Shown in pieces: positions 40,678 through 51,700 of a stretch of 64,000 nucleotides of DNA; the stretch's first letter is position 1; each line of letters starts with the position of its first letter. The notes below the pieces were generated by a model. The model saw nothing but the letters and a program-made list of their open reading frames with translations. It did no database searches and was not told the DNA's origin. The DNA lies in NCBI GenBank assembly GCA_964609385.1, contig CAZSSM010000017.1, forward strand, positions 1 to 64,000, given 5' to 3'. The DNA comes from CAZSSM01 sp964609385. GTDB taxonomy: Bacteria; Planctomycetota; Planctomycetia; Isosphaerales; Isosphaeraceae. The translations under genes and the position numbers were made by a program.

Positions 40678-40935
40678 TCATATTTGCGGGTCGGACGTCT
40701 CACCGTACTCCGCGTTCTCCTCGACGGCGGGAGTCGGCTCGGGGATGCTCTGTTCGTCGTTCCCATCGACCTGGCCGTTTGAGCTGGTCTCGATCGGCTC
40801 CTCATCGACGGGGATGGCAACGTCCTCGGGCGGAAGCGTTGAGTCGCCACATCCGATCATTGCATTCAGAACCAACGAGACGGCGAGCAACAAGCTGGCC
40901 ATAACGATCCGATCTGAGCACACTTGAACCCTCAT
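40678..40935 (-). CDS. Small lipoprotein
   Basis: 85 aa from the ATG at 40935, with GAGGAGAGG upstream. The N-terminus has a basic start, a hydrophobic stretch (VMASLLLAVSLVLNAM) and a lipobox ending MIGC, so the mature protein starts at Cys 28 or nearby. The rest is acidic and Pro/Glu/Ser-rich with no fold I recognise. It is probably anchored in a membrane. It is convergent with the RTX gene. Function unknown. Confidence 0.7.
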   Translation of the reverse strand: MRVQVCSDRIVMASLLLAVSLVLNAMIGCGDSTLPPEDVAIPVDEEPIETSSNGQVDGNDEQSIPEPTPAVEENAEYGETSDPQI

Positions 40936-41168
40936 GAATGACCTCTCCTCGATGCTGGGGGGGCGGCCCCGCTGCCAATCGGTCAAAGCGCTGGGCGGCG
41001 GGCATTGGAACGGGCCTCGGTCGTAGGTCCGAGGCTGCCTATGATAAGTCGAGGAGAGCCGGCCGGGCGATCGCGAATCGCCTAGGCAACCAGTCGGAGT
41101 CGGTACTCGCGGCTCAACCACAAACTTCGCCGATTGACAGTCGCGTGACCAACCACGTTGAGGGAATC

Positions 41169-42113
41169 ATGGGTCTGATGGATGGGAAGATATGCGTGGT
41201 CACTGGGGCGACGTCAGGGATTGGGGCCGAGTCAGCGCGTCAGTTGGCCGAAATGGGAGCCCGCGTCGTTTTGGTCGGCCGCAATCAGGAGAAGCTTGAA
41301 CGCACTGTCGAGGCCATCCGAGTCCAATTCCCCGAGGCCTGTCTGGAAAAGGCTTTGGCCGACCTCTCTCGACAAGCCGACATCCGACGGCTGGCTGAGA
41401 ACCTCAACGAACAGCTCCCGCGCATCGACGTGCTGCTCAACAATGCGGGGGCGATGTTCACCAAGCGTCAAGAGTCCGCCGATGGGATCGAGTTGACCTT
41501 CGCCCTGAACCATCTGGCCTATTTTCTCCTGACCAATCTGCTTTGGGACCGGCTGATCGCCAGCGCTCCATCCCGAGTGGTCAATGTCTCCTCGGATGCC
41601 CACAAGGCCGCGCCGGATCACTCCAAGTATTTGCGGGAACTGACGTTCGAAGCGATCCAGCTCCGCGACGATTACGGATCGTTCCGCGCCTACGCCCTCT
41701 CCAAGCGCGCCAACATTCTCTTCTCGAGAGAGTTGGCGGCACGGTTGACGGGAACAGGCGTGACGGCCAACAGCCTTCACCCGGGCGTGGTCGCAACCAA
41801 CTTTTTCGCGAACAATGGACCGGTTAGCCGTGTCTTACGTGGGGTGTTCGACCTGTTCAGCATCCCCGTGGAGCAGGGGGCTCAAACGCCGGTCTACCTC
41901 GCCTCGTCACCCGAGGCCGAGGGGATTACCGGGCGCTACTTCGCCAAATGTGCCGAGGCCAAACCAACCATCTCGGCTCAGGACCCTGAGGCCGCTCGTC
42001 GGCTCTGGGACCTCAGCGCTGAGTGGACTGGCCTGAACGAATCCAAACCGAACCTTCCATCTTCGACGATCTTGAACGACACAGCCGAACAGCCCAAGAC
42101 AACCTCAGATTGA
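41169..42113 (+). CDS. Short-chain dehydrogenase/reductase
   Basis: 314 aa from the ATG at 41169, with GAGGG just upstream; the open frame to 40938 is Arg-rich and not conserved. It is a classical SDR with cofactor motif VTGATSGIGAESARQL, LLNNAGAMFTKRQ, the Ser region VVNVSSDAHK and the active-site YALSKRAN. The long form and SLHPGVVATNFFANNG match the retinol dehydrogenase/WW-domain oxidoreductase-like branch. A basic residue (GRNQEKLERT) after strand 2 suggests NADP(H), though that is inference. Substrate unknown. It precedes the tRNA gene. Confidence 0.9.
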   Translation: MGLMDGKICVVTGATSGIGAESARQLAEMGARVVLVGRNQEKLERTVEAIRVQFPEACLEKALADLSRQADIRRLAENLNEQLPRIDVLLNNAGAMFTKRQESADGIELTFALNHLAYFLLTNLLWDRLIASAPSRVVNVSSDAHKAAPDHSKYLRELTFEAIQLRDDYGSFRAYALSKRANILFSRELAARLTGTGVTANSLHPGVVATNFFANNGPVSRVLRGVFDLFSIPVEQGAQTPVYLASSPEAEGITGRYFAKCAEAKPTISAQDPEAARRLWDLSAEWTGLNESKPNLPSSTILNDTAEQPKTTSD

Positions 42114-42199
42114 ACGATTGGGCCAACTGCGATAGCGTAACCTAGGGAGCATCGGGCACAGTCCGGCTGATCGATGAGTTCGCTTCGCGACCCATCCTT

Positions 42200-42281
42200 G
42201 CGAGAGTGGTGGAACTGGCAGACACGCAGGATTTAGGTTCCTGTGCCGCAAGGCGTGCGGGTTCGACTCCCGCCTCTCGCA
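42200..42281 (+). tRNA. tRNA-Leu (anticodon UAG)
   Basis: 82 nt. The acceptor stem GCGAGAG pairs with CTCTCGC. The anticodon loop TTTAGGT lies between CAGGA and TCCTG, giving anticodon UAG. A long variable arm (GCCGCAAGGC) and T-arm with GGTTCGACTCC are class II tRNA features. CCA is not encoded. Confidence 0.95.
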
Positions 42282-42440
42282 CTATCTATCCCGATATGAT
42301 GGGGAACGTTCAGAAGCGTCGAGGTACGACGATTCCTAGAGATTCATGTGGAATCGTGCCTCAAGTCCCTCTCGGGGTATTCTGACAGCTTGCGAACGAA
42401 TCCCCCCTGACGGTCGTCGTTTACTACCAAATCCACAGCC

Positions 42441-42635
42441 ATGCCTAGAGAGCGACTTGCCCAGTTGCCTTCTCGATCGGACTCGAGGGTGGTCGAGGTC
42501 TGGGATCACCTCCCCGAACAAATCCGGAAGGACATTGCAACCCTGGCCGAAACGGAGGGGCGTGTGATTCCTGTTGTGATCCGAGAATCCCTCCGGTTCA
42601 TGCAGTGTCCTGCCCAGTGCAGAAAGAATCTCTAA
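42441..42635 (+). CDS. Small hypothetical protein
   Basis: 64 aa. The middle VVEVWDHLPEQIRKDIATLAE resembles a short sequence common in planctomycete hypothetical proteins (WPxLPxxIRxxIxALV), sometimes seen near integrases. There is no clear ribosome-binding site. It lies between tRNA-Leu and the giant protein gene. It could be a remnant of a mobile element that used the tRNA as its target, but I saw no integrase or repeated tRNA end. Confidence 0.4.
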   Translation: MPRERLAQLPSRSDSRVVEVWDHLPEQIRKDIATLAETEGRVIPVVIRESLRFMQCPAQCRKNL

Positions 42636-42730
42636 GCGGATTTCATGTCGGGCTTGAAGTTGCCATGATGTCGGGCCGAACCTCAAAAATCGAGGAGCAT
42701 CCAAGGCATCAGCCCGATGTTCCCCATCCA

Positions 42731-45700
42731 TTAATCCTCGAAATTGGTCAGAGTGAAGTTGGCGGCGACTTCCTCCGCAACATTCGCAATGTCGCTCCCG
42801 TTGCCACCGTCAACCTCGGTTCTCAGGCCGTTAAAGCTCGCCGAAGCGTTGAGAACATCGTTGCCTGCATTGAGGAAGAGTAGCAAGAGATCGAGCGTAT
42901 CGACGCGAAGAACATCGACATCGAGGATTGTGCCGTCTGACGGCGATTGACGTCGGAGAACATGATCACCTTGGTTATTCCGGAACAATTCGGTGATACT
43001 CGAAGAGGCGAAATGGTTGATTCGATAGGTATCTGCTCCAGCGCCTCCGACAAGCGTGTCCCGCTCCCGGCCGTCAACCAACGTATCGTTACCCGACCCA
43101 CCAAGGATCGAGTCGAAACCGTTCCCCCCGTCGAGATAGTCGTTGCCACCTCGTCCGAGGATAGTATCGCGGGAGTTACCACCGAGGATCACGTCATTGC
43201 CTGGGCCGCCGTCAATGTAATCGTCACCGAATTGTCCGCGAAGCGTATCGTTCCCGGAGCCTGAGGTGATCGTATCGTCATTGCCACCTCCGTCGACGAC
43301 GTTATTTCCATGACCTGCGTCGATCAAGTCGGGGAAACGATTTCCCTCGATCGTGTCATGACCATTGCCTGTAATGATCGTATCTTCACCATCGCCTGCT
43401 CGGACGAAGTTGTCGCCGACCAGATCGGCGATCATATCGTCGTTACGCCCGGCGATCATGCTGTCATTGCCGACACCACCGTCAATATAGTCGTCGCCAA
43501 AATCACCCCAGATGGTATCGTGGCCCGACTCACCAAGGAGCGAGTCATCGCCGTCGGCAGCATCGCTGTCCTCCACATTGCCCCGAATCTGATCAGCACC
43601 GTCTCCACCTCGGATCGTGTCGTCACCGAGATTGCCTCGGAGCGAGTCGTTACCTCCCTGGCCGGCGATCGAGTCGTTACCCCCTCCACCGGCAATGAGG
43701 TCTTGCCCGTCGCCTCCGAAGGCTGTGTCGTTGCCGCCTCCAGTATAGATCTCATCAGGACCACCACCTCCACTTACGATGTCGTCATTAGCGTCACCGT
43801 ACAGTGTGTCAGCGCCCGCTCCACCTTCGATGGAATCTTCGCCCATTCCTCCTGAGACCGAGTCGGCTCCAGCTCCAGCCAGGATGGTATCGGTTCCTCC
43901 AAACCCTTGGAGCAAGTCGTTGCCGTCACCTCCAACCAGTGTATCGGAACCCTCGCCCCCGATAAGTGTGTCGGCGTCCGCGTTCCCAACGATCGAGTCG
44001 TCGCCGTCCAATCCGTTCAAGACGTCCAGTCCGAGACCTCCAACGATCACATCAGGGCCCGAACCTCCAAAGACGGTGTCATCACCCCAACTAACGTTAA
44101 TCAACGTCCCAATCAGGACTCCATCGTCGATGACCACGCGATCGTTGCTGAACCCAGTGCGAACGTCGATGATGCCTTCAGGGACAAGGGATGACTCGAT
44201 GATTTCCTCGTCGATGAGCACATCGAGACCCAACCCCGTCGAAGATGGGCGGACCTCGATTTCGTCCGCCAGATTCGTGCCACCGATCCGGAGATCTCCA
44301 TTGACGATCGCGACCTCACGTACATCGATCGTCAACACGACGGGATCACTCTCGTTGCCGAATTCGTCGAAGACGGTGAAGGTGATCTCGTTCAGTCCTG
44401 AAACGAGGAACGTCTGCTCGTGTTCGATCGTGGCTCGGGGATTCGCTCGTGTATCATATTGCGTTTCAAAGTTGCCGTTGATTTCCACCTGGAACCGCAA
44501 CGGGAAGTTGACCTCGACATCAGCAGTCACGGTGTAGATCGACTCGTAGAGACGGACGACTGGATCATCTGCATTATCCACCGTGAGGGACAATTGCTTA
44601 TTCCAAGTTGTCCGAGAAGAGGCCGGCAGTTGACGACCAGTCCAGGCGCCCTCGATTCCCGCATTGGATCGGATGAGGAGTTCATAGCGACCGCCAGACT
44701 CTGTGAGGCCAGCGAGACCCGAGAGGGTCCAAGTCAAGCCTCCGTCGGTCGATTCTAAGTCCAACCCACTGCGCGGAATCGATTCTCCGTAGTACGTCAG
44801 ACGAAGATCGTTGATGTTGAATCCAGTGACCGGCTCGTTGAAACGAATCGTTGCTTGATCGATCGGGAATTGAACGATGCCATCGGGAATACCCTCGATC
44901 GACACTGTCAGATCACCCTGAGTCAGCACGACGGCATCGACCTTCGATGCAGTCGCCCCCCAGTTGTCGGTGACTTGTACAGTGATCTCGCGACGGAAAG
45001 TTCCATTCTTTTCGGAATCAGGATCGTCATAGGTATGCGTGAATCCGAAGTTCAGATTCCCAGGCGGCAAGGTGATCGGCTCAGAGATCGTCTCATCACC
45101 CCATTCAATCACAAAGGTATGTGAATCATGAATTGAGAGACCATATTCGCTCGACTGACCTGGCGGCAAGAAGTCGGTGATCGTTCCAGAGACTTCGACA
45201 GTCGTCCCGATCTCAGCAACCTGCGGTGTCACCTCAAAACCATTGATCCGAGGCGCAACCTGATCGAACGAGCCATCGGGTCGACGAGCGATGGTTGTTA
45301 CACCGACTGCGATTTCATCAAGCATGCCGTTCCGGAAACGGTGGAGGACGTTGGCGTCGCTGAGGATCAGCCAAGTCCCATCGCGCTCAATCTCGAATTC
45401 GGCCACGGGCACTATCGAGCCGTTCGCGAATAGAGGCCAGACGCGACCATCGACATCAAGGGTGCCGTCATTGAGGACAGCGATTAATTGACCGAGAGCA
45501 TCGAACTGGAACGACTGAACTTCTTGTTGATGAATGGGGTCACTGCGCTGAATCACTTGATTGGTCGCATTGAAGCTCAACTCTCGGACAACACCACTGG
45601 TCGTCAGCACGAATAATCGGCCGTTCTCGTCGATGGCAAAGTCGGCGACGCCTAGCTCAATGATTCCAGACTCGCCGAACGACTCGATGTAGAGTCGGTT

Positions 45701-48700
45701 GTTCGCTTCCAGGACAACCGCCCCACCCAATCGATCAAGACCGATCTTGAGCCCCTCCGTGATGCCATTCCCGAGACCGGACAATTCTCCTCCGCCAGAG
45801 TACCGGAAGACACGATCGTTCTCCTGGCGAATGAGAATCGAGTTGTCGACTGGGTTCGCGACGAATTCGACAACATCCTCAGCAACTTCGACAGGATCTG
45901 AGCCGTTCAAGGCATCGAAGCGGACTACGTTGCGTTGGGTTCCATTGGCCCCTTCAGATTGCCAAGTGATTAGACCATCCGCTCCGACCTGGAAGCCAAT
46001 GACGTCGTTAGCAACGTTCGACGGTCCGTCGACCGCAAATCGGGTTAGACTGCCGTCGCTGCCGAGCAGATAGACTTGACCAAGGTGGTCCTCGATGATC
46101 GACTCGACTCCACTATAGACCGTGATGACCTCGGTCTCCTCGACGGTCAGTCCAGGACTGTTAGATTGGTTGAGGCGGATGGTGACGTCCTCGATGGCGA
46201 ACGATTCGTCGGAAATGTCCTGGACCCCATCTCCGTACATGGACCATTCGACGGTCAAGGTCGACGAGGAGTGGGGGATTCTTTGGAACTGAGGATCAAG
46301 CCTCGGGTCATAGGCGTTGTCAAGATACGAATTATTAAATCCAAGAATATAACCCGTCGCTTCACCGGCCGGCGGCAATGTCCTCCAAACCCCTGGATTA
46401 GGTTGATACGATTGGAAAGCTTCTGCAGGAATGTTCAAGCTCCCAAGATTACTGAAGGTCTCCGCAAAAATCTCTTCACCATCGACCGAGATTCGCAGAC
46501 CATCCGGGCCAAAAGGCGCGCCTCGATCACCATCCCATGAGTCGATGACCGCCAAAAGGAAACCGAGATCGATGCTTTCGTGCTCCGGAAGATCTTCAAG
46601 GGTAAGTGTGATCGTATTATTCTCATCAGTTCCGCCACCGCGATAGAAATCACCTACGAATCGCGATTCGAGGTACGGTGCCGAATACTCAAACCCGGTC
46701 TCACCGATGTTATCATTCGGACGAAGAGGGTCGACAACTGTATATCCTTGAATGCCTGTCAGAATCCCGCCATCGAATTCCCCTGGCACTCCTTCATCGA
46801 AGGTCGTCTGGAAGGCGAGACGACTTGCTTCAGCCTGCCAAACGATCGGTTTGCCTTCTGGATCGATCAGGAAGTCGACCGCGTTACGGACCAAGACCTC
46901 CCAAGGCTCGCCCGGTCGACCGACCCGGACGAATTGATTGAGGTCTGGCCGAAGCAGATAGGCTTGACCGTCCTCAAGAACAGCGTATTTCCAACCAACA
47001 TTGATCGTGTCGATGTGGCCGTCGAGCACCTCACTGGGTTCATCTCCAAGAATGTCGTCACTCCCGGCCCCCCCGACAATCCAGTCGAAACTCTTTTCCG
47101 TCTCGAAGCGTGCTCCACGAATGTAGTCGTCTCCGGGGCCACCGAAGATGATGTCTGGAGCCTTCGAACCTCTGATTACATCATTGCCTTCTCCTCCAAA
47201 GATCGTGTCTAATGCGTTAGAATCGGAACTTGGAGTATCTAGAAAACGAGGACCTCCCCATATGTCGTCATTGCCTGGTCCTCCATCAATCAGGTCCCAA
47301 GCATAGCCGCCGGCGATCTCATCATCGCCGCGCCCACCGAGAAGCACATCATTGCCTCTTTCACTAGTCCCTCGATCACCGCCTTCAAGAACATCGTTTC
47401 CTTCGCGACCCAGAATGGTGTCATCACCGATTCCACCTCGAAGCGAATCGTCTCCTGGACCTCCGTCGATGACGTTGGCACCGCCGCCTATCGAGACCCA
47501 ATCATCACCAGCGCCGGCTAGGACGGTCGCATGTGGTCCATCTCCAACGACCAGCGTATCATCGCCATCGCCACCGTCGACTAGCAATTCGACTTGGTTT
47601 CCTTCGGCCAGGACCTCATCGTGGCCTGGTCCACCGAGCACATCCAACTCGAAAGTGAACCCATCGAAGTCGCCGATCGTCATCCGATCGTCATCCAAGC
47701 CCCCATCGAAGGTCGAATGCTCAATCGGTGAGGATGGGATCGAGAACACATCGATTCCCTGCCCTCCGAGTACCGTGCTGTTGATGATTTCAGTCCAATA
47801 CCCGGACTCGATGATGTCATCGCCACTTCCCGCATCGACGAATAGTTGGTCGACGCTCGTATCGATTCGGATCGTGTCCGAATCATCTCCGCCTCGAATG
47901 ACTGCGGATGAGGCCGTTGTGACATAGTCGAAATTGCCCAAGAGGAGAGTGTCCACTCCACTACCGCCAGAGAGGTGGAACGACCGATCGGGCGGCAATT
48001 GAGGGATCAAGCGAATTTCATCGAGGACCGGACCGTGAGACGAAGTGGCGACGGCCGTTGAGCGAATTCGGATTTCGGAAGAGGGTCCAGTCGCGATAAG
48101 ATTTCGGATATGGACGGTTCGCCAAAGCATATTCGAGTTTGTCTGGCCAGTAAAAACGACTGTGTCACTGGAGACCAGTTGCCCATTCCAGAACACCTCG
48201 ATTATCTTTGGAATCCTATTGCCTCCTTCGAAATTCCCAGACCTTGCATAAAAAAGTGTGTATTGCTCTCCTTCCTCGGTTACCAACTCTTGGAAGATCG
48301 TGCCCGGAGAGTCACCATCAAGATCGATACTAAAGATGCCCCCGGCCGACTGCCAGTACGACTCGGGAATTATGTCAACACTCCCTTCCTCGACCGTCCA
48401 ACCACCGATCGTCTGTCCGGCGAATCGCGTGGTCACACCATTTGACGGGGCGCCAGAAGATTCGAAACCACCGTTCTCGATCAGCGAGGCACTATATGGC
48501 TCCGGCACATCGATGATGTCGTCCCCGGCTTGACCTTGGATCGCCAACGTCTCGTAATCCCAGGCGAAGACCCCTGAGTTGTCGCTAATCCCGTCTCGGT
48601 CTTGAATCACGCGGGTCACGTTGTTGAGCGTCGGGATGTCGATGGGGGCGTTCGTGGGTGGGATGATCGAGGTGCTCGGTATCGCGGTTAGAGCATCGTT

Positions 48701-51700
48701 GGCATCGCCACCGGTGACGCTCACGACATCGGTGCCCGGGCCGCTGTCGATGAAGACCGATATGTCTTGAAGGGTCGTCGCATCGTCACTGTCAATGAAG
48801 GCACCTTGACCCCCGATGAGGGTGTCATTCCCTTCACCACCGCGAAGCGTTACATCGCCAAAGAAACCGCCACTTTTATCGTGGTCGTATTCACCTACGT
48901 CGAGTAAATCGTTGCCAGGTCCTCCAGACAACGAGACCATGAACAGGGCGTTGCGTTCCGTGTCAACCTCAATGACATCGTCGCCTTCTAGGCCGTCGAC
49001 ACCGATGACCTCGATCCCTCGCTCACCCGCGTCGATCGTCTCCTCATCGCCAACCTGGATATCGGTTGGGTCTCCATCGCCAACGCCAATAGTTACAACG
49101 AATCGATCTAGTGAACCATCGTAGTTAACAAATATTCTATCGTCTTCGACTGTAGCGGGTATCTGGAACGTATCGACTCCATCACCTCCATCAATGATAT
49201 CGCGAAATTGATCGTGGTTGCATCCAGTGGCGGAATTCGAAGGAGTTCGCGAATACCAAATTTGATCGTCACCTTCACGTCCGTAGAGAACGTCCGGGAG
49301 CACCGAGCCATGGAGTGTGTCCTGTCCCCCATCTCCGGAAGCCACATCGACGACAGTACCTTGGCAGATTTGAGCTTGTGGGAGCGGCTCTAGTCCCAAA
49401 CTCTGGACGATCTCGTTAGCGTTGCCCGTGTAGATCAGATCGTTGCCCTCATCGCCGAAGAGGACATCTTGACCAGACTCTCCGAGCAAGGTGTCTTCAC
49501 CGTTATCACCGCGAATCACATCGCGAGAAGCGCGGCCTAACAATAGGTCGTTTCCAAGTCCACCAACAAGTACATCATCGCCTCTGGTGCCGATCAGCGT
49601 ATCGGCACCCGCCCCACCTACTTGGAAGTCGCCAAAGAGGTCCTCATCAACACCAGCGAGGAGATCATCTCCACGACCGCCCTCCAGGATGTCGCGGTCC
49701 AGGCCTCCTCGAAGTTCATCGTTGCCCCCTTGACCGTAGAGGGCGTCATTACCAGCGCCTCCGTGAATGGTGTCATCGCCACCGTCGGTCTCGGGATCGA
49801 ATTCGACGTCGTCGGATCCTCCTTGGACTCCGAAAGCGAAGCCTGATTGTTGCGAGAGCGCGGTGGCGTCGGTTGAGTCGAACGCTTCGCCCCGGAGTTC
49901 ATCATCGCCCGCCCCGCCTTCGATGGAATCGTTGCCGGGCCCACCCGCGATCGTATCGCGACCGCTCCCTCCAATCAGGGTATCGTTGCCAGCGCCTCCG
50001 TTGAGGACGATTCGGTTCGTAACTCCGGGACGGACGGCGATCCGATCGTCGCCTTCACCACCATCGATCATCAGCAGTTCGGTGCTCGGCGATAACGAGA
50101 CGCGAAGATATTTCGTCTCTTCGACCGGAACGAGATCCGACCCTCCGTTCTCCGTTGGCTGACGCTGAAGGACGGTGCGCTGCGAGCGAACCGTGTAGGA
50201 ACGATCCCCATTGGCATTGAAGACCGCAATGTCATCGTTGCCGCTGGCCTCATCGGGCCCCAAATCGTCGAACTGTCGGGTCTCGCGGTTGAACTCGCGA
50301 ATCTTGTTGATGCTGTGGCCGACCACAACGACCAGGTCACGACCAGCATCACCGAAGAGCTGATCAGGCTGGCCCGGCAAGTCATCCTCGAAGGTCAGGA
50401 TCAGCAGATCGTCCTGCCCCCCACCACGGAGCGTGTCGATACCGAGCTGGCCGTCGAGAATGTCGTTGTCGCCCTGACCGAGCAGTTCGTCCTTGCCCAA
50501 GCCGCCTTCTAGATTATCCCGTCCTGCACCGCCTCGGAGCGAGTCGTCACCCGTCTCCCCAGCCAGCATATCGTCGCCGTCTTCGCCCTGGAGCGTGTCG
50601 GCCCCGGAACCGCCCATGATGCGGTCGTTGTCGCCCTGACCGATCAGCAAGTCGTCACCGGATCCGCCTTCCAGGGTGTCGTCTCCGAATCCGCCTCGGA
50701 CAATGTCATCGCCGGCCCCAGAGCGAACCGAGTCGTTGTCCGCCCCACTATGGATCGAGTCGTCGCCAGGCCCGCCCTCGATCGTATCACGCTCAAAACC
50801 GCTCTCTAGGCGATCATCGCCTGATCCACCCTTGAGCGTGTCACGTCCATTGTTTCCCCAGACCGTGTCGTTCCCGACCCCACCATCGAGCATGTTCCCG
50901 ACATAGATGTCGGTCTTACGAGTGGTCCAGACATTGTGGGAATAGTCAAAGAACTCTTCGTCTCGGGTGACAACCCTACCCGTTCCCGCTCGCATCGAGT
51001 CGTTGCCTTCACCGCCGAAGAACTGGTTGACCCCTTCCCCGAAGCCATAGAGTTCATCATTGCCGAGACCACCATAGGCGGTGTCGTTTCCGTTACCTGC
51101 TTCCAGGGTGTCGTCTCCTCCTCGAGCATCGAGGAAGTCGTCACCGTCCTGGCCGCGGAACCAATCCGGTCCAGCGCCGCCTAAGATCGTGTCGGAGCCC
51201 GCATTCCCACGCGCGGAGATCGGGAGAGGGAAGTCCGAATCAGCCTCCAGGAGGTCGTCGCCGGAGCTGCCTTCGAAATCGACGCGGCTGACGCCACCGA
51301 ATTCCTGCTCATACCCGAACTGGTTTGAGACGACTGTCCTGCCATTGCGGTAGTCCAGCCCAAGTTCGAGCGGATCGTTCTGCGGATTGGGTCGGATCAC
51401 CAGAGTGTTGCCCTGCTTCAGGACAACACCTCCGAACGGATCGCTTTGGGCCACCTGGAGGGCGCGAGGCTGGATCTCGAGTTCGAAGAGTGTGACGTCC
51501 ACCGACAGGATGTCGGCACGGAGCGAGAAGAAGAGGAGGTTGACCTCGGCATAGACCCGTGCTGTCAGGCTCCCGGAGATTCGAACATAGAGGACATCGA
51601 TAAAGTCCTGGAAGAAACTCTGTCCGCCGGTGAAGACCTCGCTGAGGTAGGCTTTGCCGTTGTCTCCGGAGTAGCTGTTGATCGGATCAACGACGTAGAC

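Noticed and set aside
42282..42730. Integrated element next to tRNA-Leu.
   Set aside because: No integrase, no duplicated tRNA 3' end and no change of gene content that would mark an island; only one small suggestive ORF.
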